From Pelecanus crispus (taxonomy: Eukaryota > Chordata > Aves > Pelecaniformes > Pelecanidae): a stretch of DNA of 64,000 nt. Where the stretch lies: the NCBI RefSeq assembly GCF_030463565.1, contig NC_134653.1, positions 30,689,150-30,753,149 on the forward strand, given 5' to 3'. The first letter of the stretch is position 1; each line of letters opens with the position of its first letter. The notes beneath the pieces are model-generated. The model was not told the origin of the DNA and made no database searches. It was given only the letters and a program-made list of their open reading frames with translations. Made by a program: the position numbers and the translations under genes. This document shows positions 35,276 to 47,830 of this stretch, piece after piece.

Positions 35276-35400
35276 CTTTTAGGGTTCCCAGGCTTTGCAA
35301 ATTAGGGGAGAGAAACTGGCTGAGCAGCCATCAGCTGAATGCACACAGCAGCTCTTCAGACTCAGGGATACGCACATAAGCCCAGCACCTTTGCTATTCT
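35276..35400 (-). other. MYO1H: Possible upstream non-coding exon of MYO1H
   Basis: On the minus strand a strong donor AAAAG|GTAAGC occurs at 35271-35276, about 1.1 kb upstream of the ATG exon, whose acceptor at 34165 demands a preceding exon. The segment contains one short upstream reading frame (ATGGCTGCTCAG... ending TAA). The 5' limit is unknown. It is one of several upstream donors, so this is a weak candidate. Confidence 0.25.
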
Positions 35401-35541
35401 CATACTGCCCTTCATGACATTGGTTTTTTACATTTTGCTGCTCCACTGCTCAAGAAGATTGCATGATTGTGTGTAAGATTTTGAACAAGCATTAAAAGGA
35501 CAGTGATGGCCTGCTTATACAGTGCCACATCACTCCCCCCG

Positions 35542-35543
<2 letters not shown>

Positions 35544-35569
<26 letters not shown>
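35544..35569 (+). repeat. Poly(T) run, 26 T
   Basis: Uninterrupted T-run between a C-rich hexamer and AAAAGC. It could be the poly(A) tail of an insertion read on the minus strand, but no source sequence is recognised to its right. Confidence 0.9.
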
Positions 35570-35574
<5 letters not shown>

Positions 35575-37330
35575 CAGGAGCTTTACAAATTGTAAATAGG
35601 CACAATGTAAAATGTTTCTGCTAAGCTTTGGCAAACCCTGATTCTGGAGGTCGGCTTTTGGGATCAGCCTGCATAGCACTGGTGGAAGACAACAGCACTT
35701 TGGACACTAAGGCTTGGTGGATTTAGAAGCAGGGTTTCACTAAAATGAAGAGCAAAGGACCCACCGCACAATATTCTTTATGACTGACGGAAGCTCAGAA
35801 GAGTCAGCTCTTAAACAGGAGTTTTAATGTTAGTCTCATTTTTAGTACAGCCTGTTCTTTACATTCTTTATTGAATTCAGAGTGATCTGAGCTTTGAGAT
35901 TTATATTCAGCAGTAACATTACCACAATACTCCAGGGAGAAAGATATTCTGAAAGCATACTATTTAAATCCTATCATAGTTTAAAAATAATAAGTCATAC
36001 CTGCACTAACTTCTTGTACAAGTAATTACTTTTTTGCCTTTTACATCCACTGCTTCCAGCTGACTGTGTTACCAGCTCTGGGTTGGCAGGAGGCAGTATT
36101 CCTCATTTCTCCTGAACCACGGTATAATGTGACTGTCATCATTTCTTTCTTCTGCCAGAAAGATACATAATTTTTTTTTCTTTTAATATTAAATAGCCCC
36201 TTTTTTCTCCTTTGCACGTGACATATCTTGTTGTGCTTGTCCTTAGCTCAGGTTCCATTGGTTTGGAAGACAATATAAAGGATGACTTAGCTTCTCAAAC
36301 CAACACCTGTACAGACCCCACTACCTATGTAAGGAGGAATGGGGGGAAGGAAAGAGTTAAAAAAAAATCTCTCCTATTCATTGTCCTATTAAAATTTAAT
36401 TTGATTCTACAAACTTCAAGAACCTAAAAGATACTCAAACCACTAGTCACAGACATCACTGCTTTCATTCTGAACGCTTGCCTCTAAACCAATTAGCCCA
36501 TCTAATACTCGCTAGTGCTGGTGTTCCCACACCACTAGTCACCCCAGTAGTCGTGACATCTCCCAAAAAGATTATTACAGCTTTGCAAAATCATTGGAAG
36601 ACTTGACAGAATGGCTTTTCAAAGTGCAGTATTAAGTGGGATAATAGTAATCATTTCAGTCTCGCTGTTCTGGACTAATACAGGTGACAACATTCAGTCA
36701 TACCTGGTTTTGTAGTGAACATAGTTGCCATGGGAATATCCAAATCAAAAATCTATTCTGCAAACATTTTTAGCAATCTTGTAACTTCACTGTATTGCAA
36801 GTGAGACAAATGGGCAGCTATAGCGCAGATTACCAGAGTAATCATTTTTGTTGTCTATCCCATCCAAGTAGTATTCAATATCATTTGGCAGTGCAATCTA
36901 TAGCTTTTCTGTTATCAAAAGATAGGTGTTTTTTTTGGTCTAAAAACACTTTATCTGCTCCACATAAGTTGCTGCAAGGTTAATATTTTTATCTAACAAA
37001 CACAAGAGTACATTTCATAAACAAAAGGCCAGAGTTTAGAGATAGATATTTATTATTTCTTTTGTCCTAATACTTTCTTCACCATTTAGCAGGGAAACTT
37101 TTGTTTTAATCATCTTGACGTTCTTTCTCTTGCTACAAGGGCAGCTGAGCTTGGAGCCCGGCCCCTACCCACAGAGCTGACCTACCCAGGGTGGGAGGGC
37201 ACACAACCTTCTTAAGATCTAAGCTGGACAAGTGTTTATCAGACTTAACAGAGCAGCTGTTTGTTAGCTCTGGGTCAAGAATAGAAAGAATTTACCATCA
37301 TCCCAGCCCAGTAAAGATGTGCATCCCTCA

Positions 37331-37520
37331 AATCATAGAATAGTTGGAAGGGACCTTTAAAGGCCACCTAGTCCAACCCCCCCCGCAATGAGCAGGGACA
37401 TCTTCACCTAGATCAGGTTGCTCAGAGCCCCATCCAACCTGACCTTGAATGTTTCCAGGGATGGGGCATCGACCACCTCACTGGGCAACCTGTGCCAGTG
37501 CTTCACCATTTTGCTAGAGA
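37331..37520 (-). mobile_element. CR1 3' end, minus orientation
   Basis: Begins AATCATAGAATAGTTGGAAG, the reverse complement of the CR1 tail, and continues through GACCTTTAAAGGCCACC.AGTCCAACC and CTGACCTTGAATGTTTCCAG to about 37515. It is upstream of MYO1H, with no coding capacity left. Confidence 0.9.
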
Positions 37521-39340
37521 CTCTGATAGGTTGGATACACCTTCACCAGCTGGGAAAAAAACCCACATATTCTCATAAGAAAATAAAAATTAACCTTAAG
37601 TAAGGGGAATATTTTCCTTCCAAAAGCAATGCATCCTTCTGGAATCCGTCTTGTACATTAGGATGCTTGAGCATGTTTGGGCTGTAATAAATCAGTATCC
37701 AGTGACAGAGAATTAAAAGCAATCAAAAGTATGAAGTCAGGGCTGTTGAATGAGTTCTCAAACTTAAGCATGTCTTAACAGGTAAGGATGTCTTTGAATT
37801 TAATTACAAATTCATTTTAAAGCAGAGGCTTTGGCCTGGCTGCAGGAACACCACCTCCCGATACACCCTCTGCTCCATGCATGGTCAGTGCTTCTCTTTA
37901 GCAAGCCATCAAGCTACCTACCCCTGGCACACGCAGCAACCGCTCAGAGTCAGCAGCCTCTAGTACCAGCCCACTACCAGCACACCAAAGTTACTACGCC
38001 CTGAATTAGACCTATCTAGACATCTCTACCACATCACATGCATATGCCCATGGTGTCTAACTGCCGCACGTTAATGAGCCATACAGGAGGAGCGGTCTTG
38101 TCTGCAGTATCCTGCACCACCTCTTTTAGGGCTTATGGTATATGAAGCCTCCTGTCTTTCTCAACTGTTGTTTTCTTTCAGCTGTCAGTTATTTCAAGTT
38201 ATTTTTGACAGTCTGAGTAAGAAATCACCTGATTTTTCTCCCAGGGTAAAGCAGGTTTTTGGCAGAATTACTACAAGCAAAGAGAATATGTGAACAGCTT
38301 CCTTTCAAAATATAAACGCAGTATTAATCAAAATAATAATGCCCTGAAACCCACCTTCCTCTACAGATACTCTGGACCAAGCCAAGCAAAGAATCTAAAC
38401 TGAAAACTTTAAATTGAGATTGACCTAAGGCAGTACAGAACTCAAACCATACCACAGTCTGAACTATTTCACCTTATTTCCACCCCCCACCACTCCCTCC
38501 AAACAGTCAATACTCATTTTTTCCACTCCGGTTTGGTCATAGCACAGTGACTGCCTGACAAGGTTAGAGTTTGTCATTTTACTAGAAAGATGGACTATAA
38601 ACAACCTAAGGTGGATTTGTTCTTCCGAGAAAGCACTCAGGACAAGCTGGACAAGAGACTTTTACCTTCTCTCCAAGCCAGGAAGCATGAAAGAATAAGC
38701 CTGAAACCACAGTGGCCATCTACCTGATCAGGTTTCCTTAACCCAGTTCTCTCACTCATATGTTAATGGGTAAGTGATGCTTCTCCCCATTAGACAAAAA
38801 TCCCAAGCTCTTTTCTGAGCTACTTTGTGCACAGATTTTTTTCAGTATTTTGCTGTTGCTGAGGTCAGGCAATTTTGTGATCACAGTACCATTTACCATC
38901 CCCCACCCCATTTCTGGAAGTTTACAAGAACTTTTGCGCTCACCTGGTATCACCATTAGTAAGAGACACACACACCCCCCCCGCCCAGGACTCATCTTTG
39001 CACATTACCCCAGCAAGACACTGCTCTTCTTGAAGGATTATTTTCCTTTCCTCATCACTTAAGAGTCAGGAGATTTCTTTCTTGCCTACTGAGATACAAG
39101 CTCTATCAGAAAATCTCTCCCTCGCTACAATGAGGGCTTTTTCTTTTCCCACAGGGATTTGTCTATCAACGTTGAAACTACAAGGCACTGCAATGGGTCA
39201 CAACACAAATTCATGAAATGTGCAGCTCTTGAGAAAGACCTAAATTAAGGTCAGAAGCAACAGACTAGCTTCTTTGATAAAGTTTGTACTAGTTTGTAAT
39301 AAACAAGACTTGGCAAGAACAGTTAGAAAAACAACTTTTC

Positions 39341-39364
39341 TTTTTTTTTTTTTAAAAAAAAAAA
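39341..39364. repeat. T13/A11 tract
   Basis: 13 T followed directly by 11 A, a self-complementary homopolymer pair. Confidence 0.9.
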
Positions 39365-42300
39365 GCAGCTTTGCAAAATTATTACTTATCTTTGCCAGAG
39401 GCTCAGAACTTCATTTTGCACCAGGCTCCAAAGTTAATTGTTGCTATTTCTTTGGTTTAACACCATAGAACAGAAGAGATTAATGTATAGGGGAAGAGAA
39501 GGATCAGTTATGATGCCACTGCTATTTTGGAAGCACTGGAAAAACCCAAACCAACCATGCTACCCATGCAAATACAAACATGAGGCGAGAGCCTCGGGTG
39601 GGCACCATCTCACCCAGCGTATCCTTCAAGTAGCCTCTTACCCACCCAGTCAGGCAAGCACCCTCATCTGTAGCCAAATGCCATGCAAGCCACCAGACCC
39701 CAGGTTTATTGGGGCCACCCATAAGACCACCAATTCCCATCACAAAAATCAGAAAAGTCTTCTCAGGGATCCTCCACACACCTCCAAACCATCCCAACCT
39801 GCCAGAGATGCTGGATTTCCTCACCACCACCCTACAAATTCAGAAATGTTTTTATTTCACAGTGCCTCCTTCCTCCTTTACCTGGACCCCCCCCAGCTGC
39901 AGCGTGTCGTCTTCCATCAACTCCTTCTCCAACCTGCGCTTCTTCCATAAAGAGTTAACAGGGCTGAAGTTAAGGCCCACTGACACCAAGTATCATGTGT
40001 CCGGCTGTTTGCTTGCCTCCCTCCTTGGGCAGGGATGCTAACATCCTCCTTGTTTAATGAATTATCTAACAGGCTGTCAGCACTCAAGCTGTGATGTGGT
40101 TTATGCCGACAGCACCGCTTGATGAGATTTTAAGATCTCACCAAAAGAGCAAAGTCTGAGTTTGAAGATGAAGTGATGGACTCTAACCTTTCTGACAAGT
40201 AATTTGAGCAAATCCAGGCACAAAATATATCACCCCTGAACAGGCTCCTCACTCCCTTCCCAAGCTCCCGGCTTGGCTGCCCACTAGAGGTCACTGCAAA
40301 ACCCATTTTAATTTGCAGATTGACGTTTCCACGGATTATCCCTTTTTTCATATGCAACAGACAGTTTCTCCCCCCCAAAAAATGACTTCTCAGGTTGGAC
40401 TCCGATTGCCGCCAACTCCCACATGACGCCAGCTCTTTCTCCCCCTCCGCCCAGCTGTCAAAGACAACAACAACAAATATTTTCCCATGATTGCTTCTCT
40501 GCATAAACAACTGTCAACAGAATAAAACCCCTCCATCTGGGTAGCCAGTGATCCATGAGTAGCAGCAAGTGACCTCTCAGTTCTGTTTCACCATCCTCCA
40601 GATGATGCTTTCAGTCCTGTAAAGAGCTCCATATTTAAGAAGCTTCACACCCAAGTCCAATATCACTGAATAACAAAGCTGTCTTCCTAAAGTGACTCAT
40701 AGCAAGATCATGGTCTACAGAAGTGGAAGAACCCTTCCTGCACCACAAAATATCTTTGCCTGGTCTTACAGCAACGTTTAGAAGTTAGATATCTTACCTC
40801 GTGGTTCAGTCATTGAGGAAAACAGGCAAACAGTACAATCTGGGAAACTGAGTCAGGCAAAGGCATTTCTGACTTACCCTCAGCTAATAAATACTGATTA
40901 TGAACAAGAACATTCAAGACTTAAAATAAAAAACACCCCACACTAATAATTTATATTTCCATAGAGAAGTGGAAAGAAGCACCTGTTTAACAGACAGTTT
41001 ATTTAGAACTGTTTCCCAACAGAATAGTTTTTCAGTAACAGGTAAGATAATTCCTACTGACAAGAGCACACTTGGGTTACAATCTCTGCAAAAAAGCTTC
41101 CTGTTTCCACTCCCTCCAAAACTCAGAGCCTTATCTAACACTGGACACAGCAATCCTAAAGCACAGTTCAGTCTACTTGTTCAACTCCATCTCCCGCTGG
41201 CATCCTAGGAAATCTGCTGTGACACCAAATATTTATGACCTTTTTGCCTGTTCTTCTGTTGTTACACCCCTGAGATGTAAGCAAATAAAACTCATGCCAC
41301 AGGAACACAGCGCAGTAAGCGGACATCTCCGGAGCCATCTGATTTAAAATAGACATGACAGTCTCAGGCCTCCTCAGGACAGATGAACTTGGAGCAACAC
41401 TGCTAATACAGATTCCTTTAGAAACACCAGAGCTCTGTTTTGGAAATACTCATTTACTGCAAGAGGCAGAGCTCCTTGACCCAGTCCTGCACCCCTTGTG
41501 CGCAACAGGAATTTGCTCATTAAGAGTCCTGAAAACTGGATGGCGGCACTGCAAGGATTACAACAGGGAAACCCCTTGGACTCTACTCTACCTAAGGATC
41601 TCGAAAGAAGTTGCCCGAAAGGGCAGTGACAGCTCTTGACCATCAAAAGTGGCAAAGAACGATGTTCTGCAAAAGCCTGCTTGGCAAGGTCAGGAGGAGA
41701 GCATGGACAGGTCCCAGCAATCATGCCTCTTCCTTCAACCCTGGCAATGACCTCAAGGTCAAGATTACAGCACACTGTAGGGCTGCTGAAAGGGGTTACA
41801 GGCAGCTGCCTGCACAGTATTTGCTCCAGGAGCAGCCAGGACCCCATCCCTTCATCCCCAAAGAGAACTTGGGTTTGGTGACCATCAAAGAGCTGGTACT
41901 GCTGTATGCTTGGCAATAGGACTTGGAGCAGTATGTCACCGCCCAAGAATAATGGTGAGCCCAGGGCAACAGGGAAATACTTCCCTCCTACTCTGGAAAC
42001 TTTGGCATGGCTCATAAGAATTTATCTGTTCAGGATAATTTTCAGATAAACACATAAAACAGATTGAAGCAGACCAGATCTCCACCGAGTGACCAAGCTA
42101 CAGTTGTCCCATTGCAGCAAAGCCAACAAAAAGACAAGATGATTTTTAGACATTTCAGTGAGACTGGTCCCTGTATCTCTGGAAACTTCCACATTTATAA
42201 TGAAGCTGAAATGCTATACGTTGACTGCACTTGGAAATGCAGTGGCAACACCATGGAAAAGCCATGTCTTGGGTCTGTAATGAGGAACTTGGGCCATCTT

Positions 42301-42779
42301 GCACTACTGTACACACTTTTCAAGGCAAGAGAATTCATAAATACAATTATACTGCGGAAGAATTTACACATTGTAACCTAATTTCTTCTCAAAAGAATAC
42401 AGAATAAGAGGGTTTTAAGGTTAATCAACAGCCTAGGGAAACGCCAACAGTTCTTAAGGCCTCTTGTCTGTCTCCAGGGCATAGTCTGCTATAGACTTGT
42501 TAAAGGGTGACTGTCTGTCTTTCTCAATAGAGGAGAGGTCGAGGTGAACCACTTCACTTTCATAAATCAAAAGAAAGGAAAAAAGTGAGAAAATCTCCAG
42601 AGTTCAAACATTTCTTTAAAACCCAAACTTTAAATACTAAATGGGCTTCATGGCTGCCATTTTGAAAAACATTAGTTTGCCAAAGGACCCTTTTGATTTC
42701 TATTTGAAATGCGAGCGCTCACAGATAATCCATTGAGAATCAAACCCCCACAAAAGGCTTCCTGAAACAATCGCGGCGC

Positions 42780-43330
42780 TGGTGAAGGACAACATTTTTG
42801 TGCCCAAAATAAAACATTTTAATGCGCTACAATCCATTACACATATATTCCTACATTTCCTTTCAGTAATTATTCATTAGAAAACATTTAACGTCACTGC
42901 AGATTTCACACTGGGCAGTCTGCACACAAAGGAGAAGAGTTGGCCCATTTATAAGGGGCTGAGGCCGCCTTTTCTCATCCGAGAAACTCCAAGGCGGTGG
43001 GGGCTGCCGGACACAACGGGCAGGCTAAATTGTGCGGTTAACGGTCAAAGCCCCCCTGCCTACTTTGACACTCATTTAAAGATGACGGGGAACAATAGAG
43101 ATTTGTTCTTAGCAACTCTTTCTTGTTACACGGGGTCTACATTGGCTGCGCCGGGCGGTTCAAGGCATGAAACCGGTGCTGATGTTTGGTTCCACCTGCC
43201 ATGGCTCGCCCTGCTTGCGCCTCTCCCCCCCTTCCCCTTTCCCCACTTTAACACAATAAGACAGGTAAAGAATATCATTAAAGAGAGTCCCATTCAGCAC
43301 GTCAGCTTTAATAAAACAATTGCCTGTCAG
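42780..43330. promoter_or_regulatory. Candidate conserved regulatory element
   Basis: AT-rich blocks with homeodomain-type sites (CAGTAATTATTCATTAG, TTTAATGCGC) next to a CpG-containing GC-richer block (about 42960-43160), then ATTAAAGAGAG and GTCAGGTTAATATGAGC. No open frame of note. The texture is that of a developmental enhancer or a promoter; the function is inferred. Confidence 0.35.
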
Positions 43331-46300
43331 GTTAATATGAGCAGCTCAAATTTTGGGTTAGTGCCAGTAAGCCTGCTCTTCTGGACCAGGTTAGTAAAAA
43401 CAGCCCTTCTTGCTCCAAAATTCCCAGTTCGCCTCTGGGATTCCAGTTTGCACCAGTGCTCCCAGGTTACAGTGCTGTCAGCAGGCACCAATGCATTCAG
43501 ACACCTGACCTATAGCATAAAATACTTTATAACTTTTTAATTGACAAACCCATAACAACTGCTAGGAAAGATCCTTTTGCTTTATCAGCTTGTTTTGCAT
43601 GCAGCAGAGGTGCTGCCTGAAACTCCGCTTTTGCCTCTGCACCCCAGACATGCTAGCTTGATGAGCAAGGAGAGCAACAGCAATCACACCTCACTTGGGA
43701 AATTTAAGACTATAAAAATCAAGCTACAAATCCTGTCAAGCCAGAACAGAGACACTAACTTCATGCTCTTGCTCTCAGCCATTGCTTTTTAGATACAAAT
43801 GCCAGAGTTTTCTTCAGCACCGACATGCTTAGATTTACTGCTGCTGGACCAGAGGCAGCTCCTTAATGAATCCTGAATCTTTATTAATTGCAGAACAGGG
43901 CATCTTATTAGAAAGGATAAATTGCTGATAAGGTCCATAAAATGTATTCCCTAGCTAACAGAGCATAGGATTTCCAGCTGGAAAGCTAACATTCAGAGTT
44001 AGCCGAATTCCCTTCTGGAAATAAGGGAGAGTAGATTTATTCAACATCTAGGAAAGAGAACAGTCCCTGAATATCTGACAGTCCATTCGTTACAGGGAGA
44101 GTAGCATTAAACAACAGTAAGTTCATGTATTCAAAAGTCTTGCAGATGAACAGAAAGGAACAGCTTGCTAAGGTGCCTTTTGTGTTGGCCAGAGCACCTC
44201 TCAGACCTTGATTTTGCTCCAATAACTACAGAAAAAGACACAGCAGGACAGGGCCACCTCTGGAAAATGAAAAAAAAAAAAACAAACCTAAAACAACCCC
44301 CCCCCAAAAAAAACCCAAAACACCCAACCCAAAACCAAACAAAACCAACCCACCCACAACCAAGCTACAGGGAAGATATAACAGGTATTTCTGATGGATT
44401 GGGTGGCAGTCTCTCTGTATTTAAAATTATTCCTTGTTTGGCCTCAACCAGAACTTGGGCTGCTCAGAGCAAGCATGCCATTATTCCTACTTGGCATAAG
44501 AAAGGGAGATAGAGCAACCTCCCCCAGCTGCGTGGTGTTGCGGGCAGGAGGTCCAGCGCTCCAGCCGGGTTCCAGATCTACACCAGCCGCGCAGAAATCT
44601 ACAATACCAAAGGCACCTTCTCCCCATTTCACAGTTTGAACACTCTGGTTTCCACAATCACAAATCTTAATTCTTAAGCTAGAATTCCAGGGACACACAC
44701 ACACACGACACGGACAAAAACTCATGATCCCTCAATGCAATGACAAGTTTTATTAAAACACAAGTGAACACACTATCACGGCATTTACAAAGCAGGCACA
44801 ACATTATAGGGGAAAGTCTTCAAGACAGTCAGAAGAGAGAACTAGAGGAAAATTGCACCCAAGCACCCAAACACACACTTCTGGACACAGCAAGGCAGCC
44901 ACAGATAAAACAAGTATTGGTATCACATCTCCCATAGAAGCATTCCAACACAAACCCCAATGATAAAATCCTTTGGGCATCGTCAGGCAAAGAAAAGCTG
45001 GCCTGCGTAATCACTCCTCTCAAGGGAGGCGACAAGTCAGTGTCAAAACTGAAAGCAGACAAGATGAATGATGCCTGGGACAACAAACTGCTGTTTAAAA
45101 CAAGATTACAACTCAAGTTCCCATAGCAAAAGCCAGTCTTTATCTCTGCACCAGAGCCCTCCAAAAAATCAAGGGCTGCTTTGATAACAACTACAAACCA
45201 GTAACTTTCAGAGGCTGCAACGCAAGGTCTAATTCACAAGAATTACAGCAAAGGTCACCCAAACGCTCACATTAATTTGGAACATGCACTTGCTCTGGGC
45301 CTGGCTTGTCAGGCTTGAAGTAGCATCAGATGCCAAGACTGCAATTTTGCACACAGCTAGGAGGAACTCAGAGGGCGCATCTGAAGAGGCTGTGAGCACA
45401 GACTCATTACCTAGTTGCAAATTTACCGGCAAGTGTAATATTTCAACAGAGCCTGCAGAGGCAGCCACAATAGAGCAGGGAACATTCTTGGGAATAAATA
45501 GTAAACCTCCTTCAAACTGATGCAGAAGACATCTTTATCAGACCTTCCATATTGTTTTAGTTTTCCTGGACCCCCTTGCACTCAAAGCACTTAACTAACA
45601 AGCATTTAAATTCAGAAGTCAAGCATGAAGACATTATCAATAGGCCACATGAATGCTTCATTCTGGAAACTACCACCTGAAGCCACAGGAGAGCCTCTTG
45701 CACCCCACCAACCAACCAGTCTGACAGAGGGGTTAGCAGACTAGATTTGCTTTACAGCCACCTGCAGCGTTAAGCAGAGAGCATAGCGAGACTTAATACA
45801 GGAGAAATTTATGTAAAGGGAAGATAGGGTGTTATCTTCAGAAGAAATCCCTTTCCTACCTACCCCTCATGATACTTTACAGTGCACGAAAGCTATTTTT
45901 GAGGGTAGGAAGGGTCTGGTCACGGTACCTGTGAGGAACTTCCGTTGCTGCCTGCAGCTCGGAAACCACATGAGAGAAAGGCAAGCACTCTGACTTGTTA
46001 CAGAGATGGGGACAGAGAAGAAGTAAAAGGAAGAAGCACAGTGATGCCCATGAGAGCACCCAAGTTATTTTTACTCCATAGCAAGTACAAGAGGGGAGCA
46101 GGGGGTCTCAAGCATTCTGCATGCAGCAGGACCCACCCATCAGGGTCACCAAAGGGCAGGTATCTGGTTTTTGCTTTTTACATAAAGATCAAGGCTCCTC
46201 AAGCAGTCATATACAAGTTACCAGGCATTCTGGTGTGCATGCAGCAAGCCCCCTTCTCCACTGATCAGAAAAAAACATCCCTCTCTTCTCCCAACAGGTA

Positions 46301-47600
46301 AAAGTCAGCTCCTTCCTTCCTCCTTTGGTCACACCATTCTCTCCAAAATGCCCCAGAAACAGCTCTACCTCTCTTCCTTTGAGAAGGAAGAAAATCATTG
46401 CTACCTACACACTGCAAGTCAGGCACCAGTTTGCCAAGACAATTATCTCTCCTCGTTTAGCCAGAAGTTCTCATTTTAAAGCACCCATTAGCATTAAAAC
46501 CTTACAAGGAACTCTAGAACTTACCCCCACTTCTTCCATATTGCTACAAAAAGGTAGCCTAAGGCAAGCCAAGCAAGAAAGAGAAAAAAGTAAATCCGCC
46601 CCACCTTACGAAACGCAAAACTACCCACTCTGAGTGTAGGATATATTGCCACAGCAGAGCAGGCTAGAAGCAGAGGTGACACAGCTGTTTGCTCTTATGG
46701 TTAAAAGGCTACTGAATGGCTGACACAGGGAAACTTAATCATCTGAAACAGGGAAAACCTGTTCAAATAGGTAAAACGGGTAAGTGAAGAGGCACATTTT
46801 AAAGGAGCAACAAAACATTAATCACTTCTTAGCCTTAATCCTTAACAAAATGACCACTATGGTGCAGCTGCTGTAAAACCTCTTTCCTTTTCCTCTCATG
46901 AGAAAGAGGATTTGTTTTAATATACTAGCAGTATTTAAGAATAAAGATAATGTTTTCTATATGAAATTATTTTATTTGTGCTTAAGAAGGATAGAAGAAG
47001 AAAGAATATACAGAAATGTATATTCTGCTACAAGCAAATTTTTGTATGTAATGCTTGAATTTTTAAAGAATAAACCCTCACTGCATGGTATAGGCGACTG
47101 CTGTCAAAAGTTAGTGGTAACATAATTGCAGGCTAATAAATATAAGACCAATATATCAGCAGATGCCTCTGTATTTTACTCTACCTGCATATTAGGAGAT
47201 GATATGAAATTCTTGGATTTAGGTGCATGTTTGAATAAGGAAGTGTTCCTATTAAAGTATATATTCCTTGTCTTGAAAAATAAGTCTATCTAAAATTAAC
47301 AACTTTAAAATAAAGAGTTTCATACAAGGGCATAAGTAGCTTTATACATTATTAATCTTGGGTTTTATACTTAGAGCTGAATGTTATTTGAGGAAGTAGA
47401 AATAACTACAGTGATTGAGAAGTAAATGCTTTACATATAAAAAATAAAAGAGGGGGGTTTGAGGGAAAAGAATGTGTCACCTTTATGAACCCACAAGTCT
47501 TTCCTTTAAGAACTCCTCTTCTCACACAGGACTATTTACAGTGAATGAAAATTATCCCAGCAATCAAACTGAATATTTCCTTTCTGCTAGGTGATGAGCA
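43331..47600. other. Intergenic, nothing recognised apart from simple repeats
   Basis: Contains the A/C-rich tract at 44.3 kb and a short CA repeat near 44695. Open frames here are short and without domain resemblance. Confidence 0.6.
44268..44362 (+). repeat. A/C-rich low-complexity tract
   Basis: About 95 bp almost entirely of A and C (AAACAAACC, CCCCCCCCC, ACCCAAAACACCC). Degenerate simple repeat. Confidence 0.85.
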
Positions 47601-47639
47601 AAGAGAGGACATGGAAGAAAAGAAGCGTAAGTGGGGAAA

Positions 47640-47830
47640 AAGGAGAAACCAGGAACCGCTCTTGCATTCCACCTGCAGCCATCGGTCTGTTCACATTCAG
47701 GGCTCTGTGCAGCGCTCGGCTGTCCCAGCCTCAGAGGAAACGAGGACAATTATTGCAGTAGTGAATGTGCTTGGCCTGTTTGCTGTAATTCTGTCTCGTG
47801 TCATTAATACAGTAAAGAACTAGATATGGA
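47640..47830. promoter_or_regulatory. Candidate conserved non-coding element
   Basis: Unique, non-repetitive stretch with ACAATTATTGCAG and GTCATTAATACAG sites. The plus frame open through it (47545-47823) encodes no recognisable protein. Confidence 0.3.

Larger units (their letters stand above)
35570..42600. other. Intergenic, no recognised gene
   Basis: Holds the minus-strand CR1 tail at 37.3 kb, homopolymer tracts, and an unexplained C-rich plus-strand stretch at about 39.54-39.95 kb. A 213-codon minus-strand open frame at 41374-42015 has no family resemblance and no clear splice context. Confidence 0.6.

Noticed and set aside
39522..39950. Overlapping open frames in C-rich DNA near 39.7 kb
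   Set aside because: Low-complexity strand-biased composition explains the lack of stops; Trp/Gly-rich translation is not protein-like.
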